From positions 1 through 42,703 of the forward strand of contig NZ_NOVE01000025.1 in the NCBI RefSeq assembly GCF_002265625.1: 42,703 bases of DNA, read 5' to 3'. The notes below the pieces were generated by a model. The model was not told where the DNA came from. It saw only the letters and a list, made by a program, of their open reading frames with translations, and searched no databases. Made by a program: the position numbers and the translations under genes. The stretch comes from Prevotella sp. 885. GTDB taxonomy: Bacteria; Bacteroidota; Bacteroidia; Bacteroidales; Bacteroidaceae. Shown in pieces: positions 25,244-32,785 of this stretch (position 1 is the stretch's first letter; every line of letters begins with the position of its first letter).

Positions 25244-26671
25244 ATGAAAATGAGAAAATCATTACTGTTATTGGCAGCCGCCTTTATGTCCTTCGGAGCA
25301 CAGGCAAAGGTAAGGCTTCATCATCTTGTGTCGGACAACATGGTTCTGCAGTGCTCCTCGGAAGCCCGTCTCTGGGGATGGGACACGCCGGGAAAGACGG
25401 TCCGCGTAAGCACGTCATGGAGCAAGGACGTCGTAACGGCGCGTGCCGCAAAAGACGGCTCGTGGGAGGTTCGTGTACGTACGCCGAAGCCCAGCTTCAC
25501 GCCGCTCACCATAACCTTCGACGATGGCGAGCAGACCACCATAAAGGGAGTGCTCTCGGGAGAAGTGTGGGTCTGCGCAGGACAGTCCAACATGGAGATG
25601 CCCGTCCACGGCTTCGACGGATGTCCCGTGGAGGGATATAACGACGCTGTCATCGATGCCGCCAACTTCAGCGGCGTACGTTATGCCAAGATACCGTCGC
25701 GCATGTCGATGAGTCCGGAGCAGGACGCAGACACCCGTTGGACCGTCGTGTCGCCGTCCACCGTACGGAGAGCTTCCGCCACGGGCTATTTCTTCGGTCG
25801 TCTGCTCAGCAAGAGTCTTGGTGTGCCGGTGGGACTGATTGAGGCCAACAAGGGAGGAACGCGCGTGGAGTCGTGGCTCAGTCAGGAGAATCTCAAAGCC
25901 AATACCGACGAAAAGCTGGACAAGCAGTCCATCGACGCCATAAAGACCGACTATTACAGACCCTTGGTATGGGGCAACGGCACGTTCTCGCCGATAGAGA
26001 AATACACCGTCAAGGGCATCATCTATTATCAGGGATGCTCCAATGTAGGCTATCACATGGACGATTATGCACGCCGTCTCGGACTGCTCGTCACCCAATG
26101 GAGAAAGGCTTTCGCATGCGGCGACATTCCCTTCTACTTCGTCGAGATAGCTCCTTACTGGTATGACGATGCTGACGGCACTAACGCTGCCGTCCTGCGT
26201 GAGCAGCAGTATAAAGCCTCAAAGCTGATAAAGAACTGTGGATTTATCGGCAACAACGACGGTGCCTACGCATGGGAGATGAAGCAGATCCATCCCTCGC
26301 AGAAACGTAAGGTGGGCGAGCGCCTTGCCTATCGTGCCCTCACCGACACGTACGGCGTAAAGGGGCTTATCTCGAAGAATCCAACATTCGAGAGTCTGAC
26401 GGTCAACGGCAATGAGGTGATTGTGAAACTCTCGAATACCGACGGCGGCATTTATCCGCTCTACGGCATACAGGGCTTTGAGGTGGCAGGAGCCGACGGC
26501 AAGTTCCATCGTGCTGCAGCCCGCTACGACTGGCACGACGGCATCATCGTCAGCTCAGAAAAGGTGGCTGTCCCACGTGCCGTACGCTACTGCTTCCGTA
26601 ACTTCATGCTTGGCAACGCCCGAAACCAAGGAGGCTTGCCTCTCATACCGTTCCGCGCAACGGTCAAGTGA
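25244..26671 (+). CDS. sialate O-acetylesterase (SGNH hydrolase)
   Basis: A 475-residue exported esterase with a signal peptide (MRKSLLLLAAAFMSFGAQA). It matches the sialate 9-O-acetylesterase family: LVSDNMVLQ at the start, GEVWVCAGQSNMEMPV with the nucleophile Ser, GVPVGLIEANKGGTRVESWLS, GIIYYQGCSNVGY and HPSQKRKVGERLAYRAL with the His. The residue two before that His is Gln (KQIHPSQK) where an Asp is usual in many relatives. It would remove acetyl groups from host sialic acids or from plant glycans. Start could also be the ATG at 25250. Confidence 0.85.
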   Translation: MKMRKSLLLLAAAFMSFGAQAKVRLHHLVSDNMVLQCSSEARLWGWDTPGKTVRVSTSWSKDVVTARAAKDGSWEVRVRTPKPSFTPLTITFDDGEQTTIKGVLSGEVWVCAGQSNMEMPVHGFDGCPVEGYNDAVIDAANFSGVRYAKIPSRMSMSPEQDADTRWTVVSPSTVRRASATGYFFGRLLSKSLGVPVGLIEANKGGTRVESWLSQENLKANTDEKLDKQSIDAIKTDYYRPLVWGNGTFSPIEKYTVKGIIYYQGCSNVGYHMDDYARRLGLLVTQWRKAFACGDIPFYFVEIAPYWYDDADGTNAAVLREQQYKASKLIKNCGFIGNNDGAYAWEMKQIHPSQKRKVGERLAYRALTDTYGVKGLISKNPTFESLTVNGNEVIVKLSNTDGGIYPLYGIQGFEVAGADGKFHRAAARYDWHDGIIVSSEKVAVPRAVRYCFRNFMLGNARNQGGLPLIPFRATVK

Positions 26672-26733
26672 CGGCTTTAAATTCAATAACTTCTGAACTT
26701 GCGAAAGCTTAATCTATATATAAGTCACTTATT

Positions 26734-27492
26734 ATGGACAAGAATTTCGAGCCTTTAGAGCAGCTGTATCTCTCGCAAGCGTTTGACAAGTGTGAGTGTG
26801 AAGAACAGATGCTTGAAGAATGTAAGATGATAGCTAAGGCATACGCCTTGACAGAGAATGCGGTTGTCTCAATGGGAGATAACCGCAAAAACTGCAGCTA
26901 TTGTTATTTCGGTGGTATGGCTGATGTTCTGGGCATACCGATGGAGGAACGCCTCAGTCTGCTTCCTTCGCTCTACGAGCACTTTATCTTTGACCGTTGC
27001 CATCCTGATGACCTCGGCAAACGTCATGCTGACGAGATAGCTTTCCTGCACTACATAGCCACCAACTCAAAGCCCCGTCACTATCGCGATAATGTGCTCT
27101 GCAACTATTTGCGGGTAAAGGATGGCAGCGGAGAATATCGTTGGGTGAAGCATCGTATGATTCCGCTTGCCACAGACAAGCACGGCTGTCTGCTGCTCTG
27201 CGCCTGCATCTACACATTAACAACTGAGGAGGACAGAAAAGCAAAATTCGTCAATACCCGGACCGGAGAGGTGCGAGTATTGACGAACAAAGATTACGAG
27301 GATGTGCTGTCCGAGCGAGAGCTGGAAGTGCTGCGGCTCATTGATCTTGGCATGCTTTCGAAAGAGATTGCCGACAGACTTTGCATCAGCATCAACACCG
27401 TGAACCGACACCGCCAGAACATACTTCAGAAACTGAAAGTGGATCGTGCCATCGAAGCATGCAAAGTGGCACGTGTGATGGGATTGCTATGA
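26734..27492 (+). CDS. PAS-like/LuxR-type transcriptional regulator
   Basis: A 252-residue cytoplasmic regulator. Residues about 45-165 look like a PAS sensor (FGGMADVLGIP, HPDDLGKRHADEIAFLHYI, VKDGSGEYRWVKHRMIPL). The C-terminus is a LuxR/FixJ HTH: LSERELEVLRLIDLGMLSKEIADRL and SINTVNRHRQNILQKLKV. No receiver domain is present. It follows the esterase gene by 62 bases and converges with a DUF1349 lipoprotein gene. Targets are unknown. Confidence 0.85.
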   Translation: MDKNFEPLEQLYLSQAFDKCECEEQMLEECKMIAKAYALTENAVVSMGDNRKNCSYCYFGGMADVLGIPMEERLSLLPSLYEHFIFDRCHPDDLGKRHADEIAFLHYIATNSKPRHYRDNVLCNYLRVKDGSGEYRWVKHRMIPLATDKHGCLLLCACIYTLTTEEDRKAKFVNTRTGEVRVLTNKDYEDVLSERELEVLRLIDLGMLSKEIADRLCISINTVNRHRQNILQKLKVDRAIEACKVARVMGLL

Positions 27493-27498
27493 CAGCCC

Positions 27499-28242
27499 CT
27501 ATTCTCCCATTCGGAAGTCGCCTACAGTCTCCGTTGACAGACTCAGCTCTGAGAATTCACTCACACAGACACCTTTTTGAGGTGCCTGTGAGCAGATGCC
27601 GACTTTCAGGTCTTTGGGATAATTGTTGCGATAAAGGCGAACCATCTGCCACTCCTTGCCATCCAGTGAATAATAGGACGCTATGGTACGTGTGTCAGAA
27701 CTTATCTTATAATATATGAAATCCTGACTCACAACTTCATGATTGTTGTCATCGCTGGTTCCTACGGTGCGTACTGTCACCACTCGGTGCTTGCCACGTT
27801 CGTCCTGCTCAAAGCAGAATTTCTGATAGAGCGTGTCGTTGGCCATCACAATGAGGTCGGCTGCATGATAGAGTCCGTCAGACGTAAAGCCAGGCTTCAT
27901 TCTGGCAGAGAAAGTGAACGGCTTGGTATTGTCTACTTCCGCAAAAAGCACCTTTGCTGTATTGGCGGTCAGCTTGGCATCATTGGGGTCGATAAACAGG
28001 TCGGTTTTCTCAGGAGCTACGAAGGTGATGATGCCGTCCTTTTCGCTCACATGCTTGTCGGCACCGTTTAGCATCTTGGTGAAGTGAATGCCGCCAAGTG
28101 TCAGGTCGCAATCCTGAAAACTCATAACTGATGTCTGAACTGAATCAGCAGTTGTTCCTTCCGCATTATTCTGCTTGGAAGAGTTGTTGCACGATGCAAG
28201 AATGCATAAAGCTGCCATTGGAATAAATGATTTGAATGCCAT
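27499..28242 (-). CDS. DUF1349-family lipoprotein (concanavalin A-like)
   Basis: About 247 residues from the ATG at 28242. The lipoprotein signal MAFKSFIPMAALCILASC has its lipobox Cys at about residue 18, followed by an S/N/E-rich linker. The mature part matches DUF1349 (PF07081): ADLIVMANDTLYQKFCFEQD, HRVVTVRT, FIYYKISSDTRTIASYYSLDGKEWQMVRLY and KVGICSQAPQKG. This fold is a jelly-roll that often binds sugars. It converges with the LuxR-type gene, six bases apart. Confidence 0.8.
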   Translation of the reverse strand: MAFKSFIPMAALCILASCNNSSKQNNAEGTTADSVQTSVMSFQDCDLTLGGIHFTKMLNGADKHVSEKDGIITFVAPEKTDLFIDPNDAKLTANTAKVLFAEVDNTKPFTFSARMKPGFTSDGLYHAADLIVMANDTLYQKFCFEQDERGKHRVVTVRTVGTSDDNNHEVVSQDFIYYKISSDTRTIASYYSLDGKEWQMVRLYRNNYPKDLKVGICSQAPQKGVCVSEFSELSLSTETVGDFRMGE

Positions 28243-28269
28243 AATAGTGTTTTTTATTAATTCGTGCTG

Positions 28270-28277
28270 CAAAAGTA
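28270..28277 (-). promoter_or_regulatory. promoter of the DUF1349 lipoprotein gene
   Basis: Minus-strand TACTTTTG followed by C, with TTG 20 bases upstream. Confidence 0.6.
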
Positions 28278-28353
28278 CGTTGTCTTAATCATTATGACAA
28301 TAGTCATTTATAACCATAGCTGCCACAGCAAGGCGGTAAATGTAAGGAGGAAT

Positions 28354-28494
28354 ATGAAGCAGAATATTGATTTGTATATTATTGTATCTTTGGTGCTGAA
28401 GGCAGCTAAACATACAGGATATAGATGTGACTTAACAAAAATTGCACAAGAAAGAAAAATGGGGCAACTACTCAGCTCGTACCTTCTTGCCTAA
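28354..28494 (+). CDS. possible 46-aa ORF with a strong SD-like sequence
   Basis: MKQNIDLYIIVSLVLKAAKH and 26 more residues, preceded by AAGGAGG (28344-28350) at a rather short distance. No family is recognised and there is no clear -7 box. It may be a gene fragment or chance; the surrounding 28278-28500 contains nothing else I can support. Confidence 0.2.
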   Translation: MKQNIDLYIIVSLVLKAAKHTGYRCDLTKIAQERKMGQLLSSYLLA

Positions 28495-28961
28495 AAACAT
28501 GTCTTTATGTCTTCTTGTCTAAAAACATGTTCTTCATGTCTTCTTGTCTAAAAAACGTATTCTTGTCCGCCATGCAAATATCGTACAAAGAGTAAAAAGC
28601 TGTTACAAAATAAAAATTGATTCTAGAGTTCCGGATTGCTGTTTTTACGGTGTTTTGCTGTGCAAACAGCACCCAAGTTTAACAATAGCGCCACTTTTAC
28701 ACTGCAATAGTGCCACTATTAGAGTGTAAAAGTGGCGCTATTGCATGATAATAGTGGCGCTATTAGAGTGTAAAAGTGGCGCTATTGCAGCCCAATGATG
28801 CTTTTTTGCTCCGTCATTCATTGCACACTTCTCTTTTCAGCAGCATAATCAGTTGTATATCAGCACACTATCGCTGCATGCTCAAAACTCAAGAATTTCG
28901 CACCAAAGATTTCTTCGTGCGTTCAACTCATAGTATTGAGCAATAGTAATGCAAATATTGT
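28495..28961. repeat. composite dispersed repeat, copy 2 (best preserved)
   Basis: Leader: three or four iterations of CATGTCTTCTTGTC-like words separated by TAAAAA (28495-28570). Core: CATGCAAATATCGTACAAAG and on to 28617. Stem: 21 bases at 28683-28703 (CAATAGCGCC...) are the perfect reverse complement of 28723-28743, and the second arm recurs directly at 28767-28787. Module: 81 bases at 28881-28961 (CTCAAAAC...ATATTGT), nearly identical to 3213-3293. The element sits upstream of the foldback at 29031 and contains no supportable gene. Confidence 0.8.
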
Positions 28962-29030
28962 CTTCGGCGGAACCGCCAAACAGGAATTTATCGGTGCGTT
29001 GAACCGAATTTTGAATTACAGCAGACGAGG

Positions 29031-29418
29031 CAAACATAGGAGGCTATGGCGTCTCGCCGTAGCCACGCAGCCTCCCATAGCAGGTCATCAATCAGCGCCG
29101 TGTCCCGAGGGGACACGTATCTATCAGAAACCCACTGCAAGCTCCGAAGAAGCGCAGCTGTGGGACAGGGATCCCCTCACCCTCTCTTGGTTCCGCAAAG
29201 CGGGACAGACTATCATCCTCAACATCATAGGGGATGCGTCAGTCCCCCTTCGGGGAACTCATTTGGGGGGCAGATTTACCCACAGCTGCGCTGCTTCGCA
29301 GCTTGCAGTGGGTTTTCATTATATAGGTCCCGCTCCGCGGAACCCGCAGCTTATACTCAATCTGCTGGTCGTTCGTGGGTGCGTGGCTACGGCGGGACGC
29401 CATAGCCTCCTATGTTTG
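29031..29418. other. nested foldback with multiple hairpins (candidate structured RNA or foldback element)
   Basis: Outer arms of 39 bases (29031-29069 and 29380-29418) are inverted repeats with one mismatch. Inner arms of 35 bases (29130-29164 and 29279-29313) are inverted repeats with two mismatches. Between and inside them are local hairpins: 29100-29116 (GTGTCCC-GAG-GGGACAC), 29190-29206 (GTTCCGC-AAA-GCGGGAC), 29241-29259 with a TTCG-type loop, 29326-29344, and a long-range 7-bp pair 29171-29177/29229-29235. Each outer and inner arm can also fold on itself. The region is G/C-rich between A/T-rich flanks. Open frames crossing it are judged to be by-products of the repeats. Confidence 0.75.
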
Positions 29419-29539
29419 TCACGGCAAGCTCATTTATAATCCCACCGATAAACTGCAATTTACAGCTTATGGGCGAAAAGTAGAGGTAGGTGAGAGTCTA
29501 CAAGAAGTAAGTAAGGCTAATTCGTCATTAGCAATGTGA
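29402..29539 (+). pseudogene. possible 3' gene remnant after the foldback
   Basis: From the right outer arm one frame reads HGKLIYNPTDKLQFTAYGRK and continues VEVGESLQEVSKANSSLAM to a TGA at 29537. It reads like real protein, but I cannot assign a family. It overlaps the end of the convergent ankyrin gene by 12 bases. It could be the tail of a gene interrupted by the foldback, or chance. Confidence 0.3.
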
Positions 29540-30469
29540 TTCAGTATTTTGCCACATATTCTTTCCAAGTCTCAGGATATATTTTTTTATCATTTCTAAT
29601 ATCGTCTCTGGAATTTTAGATTTCCTTTTTTGATAATTAATGCCATGCTCACCGAATTTATTTATTATCGCTTTTTTCATTAGATGCTCTTTTGAATCAA
29701 GTGGATAAGTTAAGTACAGCAATAAATCAACAGGGAAAAATGGATTTTTCGAATCAATTTCGGATGTTCCAAACTCATAATAATAATATGGTTCTGTAAT
29801 ACTGGCATTTTTAGATACGATCAAATAATATGCACTCTGAATATCTTCTGAACGTAAAGCTTCTATTGCCGCTGTCGTTCCCAATGGAGTTTTTGCATCT
29901 ATTTTTGCGCCATATTCAACAAGTGTTTTAACTAAGTTATAACCAGAAGAATATGCTATTGCATACATCAGAGGGGTAGTGCCATATTCTATTACATTTA
30001 CATATCCATCTTTATTTTCTTTATAATCATATATAATATTGGGATCAGCTCCAGATTTCAATAAAATCTTCAACATACCATCATCAATAGTCGGTCCCTC
30101 ATCCCATCTATAAGACATAGCGTCAAAAATTGGTGCTTCTCCATCTTTTGAATGCAAGTTTAAATCTACTCCACACTCTATTAAAGTTTTAGTTGCAGCA
30201 TATTTTCTTCTTCCGACAGCTCTTCGGATAGGTGATATTCCATAAGCAGGTTCTTGGTAATTAAGAAGATTAGGATTCTTATGCAATATCTCCTTAATCT
30301 TCTTGCTGTCATCTTTTTCAATGGCTTTAACCAGCTCCCAAGCTGGGGTCTGGTTAAAGAGTCTTATATCAGTGATATCAATTTCCTCTGAAGAATAGGA
30401 TTGTTGTGCTGTGCAATACATAAATAAGCAGCACAGCATACACAATACTATGAAAACAGACTTTTTCAT
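29528..30469 (-). CDS. secreted ankyrin-repeat protein
   Basis: A 313-residue protein with a signal peptide (MKKSVFIVLCMLCCLFMYCTAQ) and about four or five ankyrin-type repeats: ELVKAIEKDDSKKIKEIL, GISPIRRAVGRRKYAATKTLIECGVDLNLH, ILLKSGADPNI, GTTPLMYAIAYSSGYNLVKTLVEYGAKID and GTTAAIEALRSEDIQSAYYLIV. The C-terminal 80 residues have no repeats. The gene is A/T-rich compared with the endonuclease next to it and lies beside the foldback, suggesting transfer. Exported ankyrin proteins in this group are sometimes immunity or interaction proteins; function here is open. Confidence 0.8.
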   Translation of the reverse strand: MKKSVFIVLCMLCCLFMYCTAQQSYSSEEIDITDIRLFNQTPAWELVKAIEKDDSKKIKEILHKNPNLLNYQEPAYGISPIRRAVGRRKYAATKTLIECGVDLNLHSKDGEAPIFDAMSYRWDEGPTIDDGMLKILLKSGADPNIIYDYKENKDGYVNVIEYGTTPLMYAIAYSSGYNLVKTLVEYGAKIDAKTPLGTTAAIEALRSEDIQSAYYLIVSKNASITEPYYYYEFGTSEIDSKNPFFPVDLLLYLTYPLDSKEHLMKKAIINKFGEHGINYQKRKSKIPETILEMIKKYILRLGKNMWQNTESHC

Positions 30470-30496
30470 AAGCTATGGATTAGGTTTTACATATTA

Positions 30497-30504
30497 CAAA
30501 GTTA
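30497..30504 (-). promoter_or_regulatory. promoter of the ankyrin gene
   Basis: Minus-strand TAACTTTG, 28 bases before the start codon. Confidence 0.55.
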
Positions 30505-30629
30505 GCGAAGTTATATATAGGGTGTATGCCGGAGGAAACAATACCTTAATTCATTGATTTAGGATAATAATCCTGAATGGCTTGCAGAGGCGCAAGTTCA
30601 CGCTGCATGGTGTTTTCATATATATAACA

Positions 30630-30740
30630 AAAAAATGAAGTCCACTGCAAATATACTAATAAAATAGCATAGATTTGCAGTAGACTTCATTTTTATGTTG
30701 TTTTTTAAGTCGTTTTTGCAGTAGACTTCATTTTTATGTG
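30630..30740. repeat. three copies of a 22-24-base word, one inverted
   Basis: AAAAATGAAGTCCACTGCAAAT (30631-30652) is the near-perfect reverse complement of ATTTGCAGTAGACTTCATTT (from 30672), and the latter word recurs directly at about 30716-30738 (GCAGTAGACTTCATTTTTATG). The first pair can form a 22-bp stem with one mismatch and a 19-20-base loop; the last copy ends next to the endonuclease stop codon. The rest of 30505-30744 shows nothing else. Confidence 0.7.
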
Positions 30741-30744
30741 CCCT

Positions 30745-32268
30745 TTACTTACACATTATCTTGAATGTCTTGCCGTTCTGCTTCACTATGGCAATGCCCT
30801 TGTGGTTGTTGAGGCTTGTGATGCGGCGTCCGGCGATGTCGTAGGCGGTGTAAGGCATGGTCGGGTTGAAGGCGACGGTGGTGGCTGTTACGGAGCCGAT
30901 GCCACTTATGGCTTTCGTTCCTGTTACGGCGATGTCCATTATCTCCCATGTGGCGTTCACGCTTTCGTTGCTGGTGTAATGGAATGAGATGGTGATGCGC
31001 TTGCCGGCGAATGCTGTCAGGTCTACGTCGCCCGACTCATTGAATGTCCATGAGTTGCCCTTGGGCCATGTGATGCCGTCAAGCTTGGTGGTGGTCTTTG
31101 TCTCCTCGTCCGTTACCTCTACGCTGAGCATTGACGACGGATTGGAGAGGAAGTTGACGGCGTGCTTGAAGAGCAGCTTGGCTGAGGTGTAGTCGGTAAG
31201 GTCTATCACAGGTGTGAAGAGTCGGCTGTCTGCTGCGTGACGCGTGCCGTTGATATATGCCGTGCCAACCCATCCGTACATATAGCTGCGCTTCCATGCC
31301 GAATCGTCCTGAGTGGGAGCCACGTCGTCCTTCACGGTGCATGATCCGTCCGTCGACTTGAAGTTGGCTGTATAGATGGTCTCCTCTGTCGGGTCAGTCG
31401 GGTCTGTGGTTCCGCTGCCACCCGTATAGCTCTCGCTTGTCACGGTCTTCGCAGGGTCGAAGGCATAGTTGACGCTGTCGCCCCAGATATAGTCAGGGAG
31501 GTTAGGGAAGTCGATGAACGGGTTGCGGTTACCCTGAATCTTATACACGGCGTTGTTTCGCTTCACCTCCAGCTGGCTCACGGGGTCGAGCTTTCCCCAC
31601 TTTATGTAAAGCTTCGAAGCCCATTCCTTCAGGGTGGGGTAGTCGCCCTGCTCCAGAGAGATGAGAGCCTGCTCGCCCGACCACTTATAGTCCTGGTATG
31701 CCGTAGCCATATACATGTAGGCACGTGAGAAGTCGCCCCTCCATTCGTCGCTGGGCTGCCAGTACTTCTTGTTCTGTGCGCCGGTTCCCACCTTAATGCA
31801 TCCGTTGTCGTAATATCCCTTTCCTGAGGTCTGCGTCACGACACCCATGCCGTAGTTGCTCTTCGATGAGTTGGCTTTGCTGTCGCTCGGCATAAGATTG
31901 AAGAGGTCCTTGTAAGCCTGCGTCTTCGTGCCGCCCCACCAGCTCTTGGGGAATGAATGCTCGATGTTCATGCCGCCGGGTACTTGGCCTTGCGCTCCGA
32001 ACTTCACCTTATTATTACTATATCTGTCTATTACGTATCCGTTGTCGTTGTCCGTGGTGTAGAATCCCCACCACGTAGCACCCTTTCCCGAACCGTAATC
32101 GAGGACTTTCGCGTTCTTGATGATGTTGTGAACGGCAGTCTTAAGCTCCGCGCCCTTCTTGCCCTTCAGTCCGTCGTAATAGCCCGCCGGAATCTGCGCC
32201 AAGGCATTGATGTTGGCGATGGCGCCAAGAATCACAACAGTAAGCAATCTGAAATTTTTGAGTTTCAT
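30745..32268 (-). CDS. secreted endonuclease I family nuclease with C-terminal jelly-roll and sorting-like tail
   Basis: A 507-residue exported nuclease. Signal peptide MKLKNFRLLTVVILGAIANINALAQ; endonuclease I domain (PF04231) at about residues 28-270 with the catalytic segment GGMNIEHSFPKSWWGG and the metal-site region DLFNLMPSDSKANSSKSNYGMG. Residues about 300-450 form a jelly-roll/choice-of-anchor-like domain (LFKHAVNFLSNPSSMLSVEV, RITISFHYTSNESVNATWEI). The last 35 residues (AYDIAGRRITSLNNHKGIAI, then a basic end) resemble Bacteroidetes T9SS or cell-surface C-terminal modules. It would degrade extracellular DNA or RNA. Promoter at 32328. Confidence 0.88.
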   Translation of the reverse strand: MKLKNFRLLTVVILGAIANINALAQIPAGYYDGLKGKKGAELKTAVHNIIKNAKVLDYGSGKGATWWGFYTTDNDNGYVIDRYSNNKVKFGAQGQVPGGMNIEHSFPKSWWGGTKTQAYKDLFNLMPSDSKANSSKSNYGMGVVTQTSGKGYYDNGCIKVGTGAQNKKYWQPSDEWRGDFSRAYMYMATAYQDYKWSGEQALISLEQGDYPTLKEWASKLYIKWGKLDPVSQLEVKRNNAVYKIQGNRNPFIDFPNLPDYIWGDSVNYAFDPAKTVTSESYTGGSGTTDPTDPTEETIYTANFKSTDGSCTVKDDVAPTQDDSAWKRSYMYGWVGTAYINGTRHAADSRLFTPVIDLTDYTSAKLLFKHAVNFLSNPSSMLSVEVTDEETKTTTKLDGITWPKGNSWTFNESGDVDLTAFAGKRITISFHYTSNESVNATWEIMDIAVTGTKAISGIGSVTATTVAFNPTMPYTAYDIAGRRITSLNNHKGIAIVKQNGKTFKIMCK

Positions 32269-32327
32269 AATATGTATTTTGTTGGTTTGTATCCTTTCCT
32301 ATACATATATATAATATGTAGGGAGTG

Positions 32328-32335
32328 CAAAGTTA
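32328..32335 (-). promoter_or_regulatory. promoter of the endonuclease gene
   Basis: Minus-strand TAACTTTG, about 60 bases before the start codon. Confidence 0.6.
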
Positions 32336-32408
32336 GCCTTTATTTAGCATACGTAAAATACGCAGCATGTTAAAAAGTGAAAAAATGATTGGTATTTTTA
32401 TCGAAACA

Positions 32409-32440
32409 TTTGGCGGTTTCGAAATTATGTGCTACCTTTG
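32409..32440 (+). promoter_or_regulatory. stable RNA promoter (SRP RNA / tRNA-Thr)
   Basis: TTTG at 32409-32412 and TACCTTTG at 32433-32440 with a 20-base spacer, followed by CAC and CGC. The layout (TTTGGCG ... CTACCTTTGCAC) is shared with the tRNA-Ser promoter at 39990-40021. Confidence 0.75.
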
Positions 32441-32460
32441 CACTCGCTTTAAAATAAGAC

Positions 32461-32556
32461 GGGCAAGTCTTATACGGCCAGCTCCCTTCGAATCCTCCAG
32501 GACGGGAACGTAGCAAAGGTAGTTGGTTGTAGCGGCGCGATATGAGTAGCTTGCCC
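32461..32556 (+). ncRNA. ffs: signal recognition particle RNA, small bacterial type
   Basis: The apical domain is diagnostic: CAGG-ACG-GGAA-CGT-AGCA at about 32498-32514, which aligns base for base with the E. coli 4.5S pattern CAGG-UCC-GGAA-GGA-AGCA (symmetric loop, stem, GNRA-type tetraloop). The ends pair as GGGCAAG (32461-32467) with CTTGCCC (32550-32556), giving an RNA of about 96 bases. It binds Ffh and directs membrane proteins to the translocon. It lies 21 bases after a strong promoter and four bases before tRNA-Thr, so the two are probably processed from one transcript. Confidence 0.88.
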
Positions 32557-32560
32557 ACCC

Positions 32561-32634
32561 GCCTCTTTAGCTCAGTTGGCCAGAGCACGTGATTTGTAAT
32601 CTCGGGGTCGTTGGTTCGAATCCGACAAGAGGCT
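32561..32634 (+). tRNA. tRNA-Thr (anticodon TGT)
   Basis: Cloverleaf: acceptor GCCTCTT/AAGAGGC with discriminator T, D arm GCTC...GAGC, anticodon loop TTTGTAA (anticodon TGT), T arm with GGTTCGAATCC. CCA is not encoded. Cotranscribed with the SRP RNA. Confidence 0.95.
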
Positions 32635-32646
32635 CAAGAAAATCGT

Positions 32647-32680
32647 AAGGACAGGACTTTATAAGAGTCTTGTCCTTTTT
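32647..32680 (+). terminator. terminator after tRNA-Thr
   Basis: AAGGACAGGACT (32647-32658) pairs with AGTCTTGTCCTT (32666-32677), then a T-run. Confidence 0.85.
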
Positions 32681-32716
32681 TTATGCGTCAAGCTTTGATG
32701 TTATGCAATTTTTCTG

Positions 32717-32724
32717 TAATTTTG
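32717..32724 (+). promoter_or_regulatory. promoter of the flavin reductase gene
   Basis: TAATTTTG, 61 bases before the start codon. Confidence 0.45.
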
Positions 32725-32785
32725 TAATGATTTAAAATTACGCCCCTAATCCCATAACATGTTAAATAGATAAACCGATAAAGAA

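Noticed and set aside
28683..28790. CRISPR-like direct repeats
   Set aside because: Only two direct copies with an inverted copy and no unique spacers; no cas genes are nearby. It is a stem-loop repeat.
28936..29439. 167-codon frame across the foldback
   Set aside because: Caused by stop-poor G/C-rich inverted repeats; another long frame overlaps it, and there is no promoter or family match.
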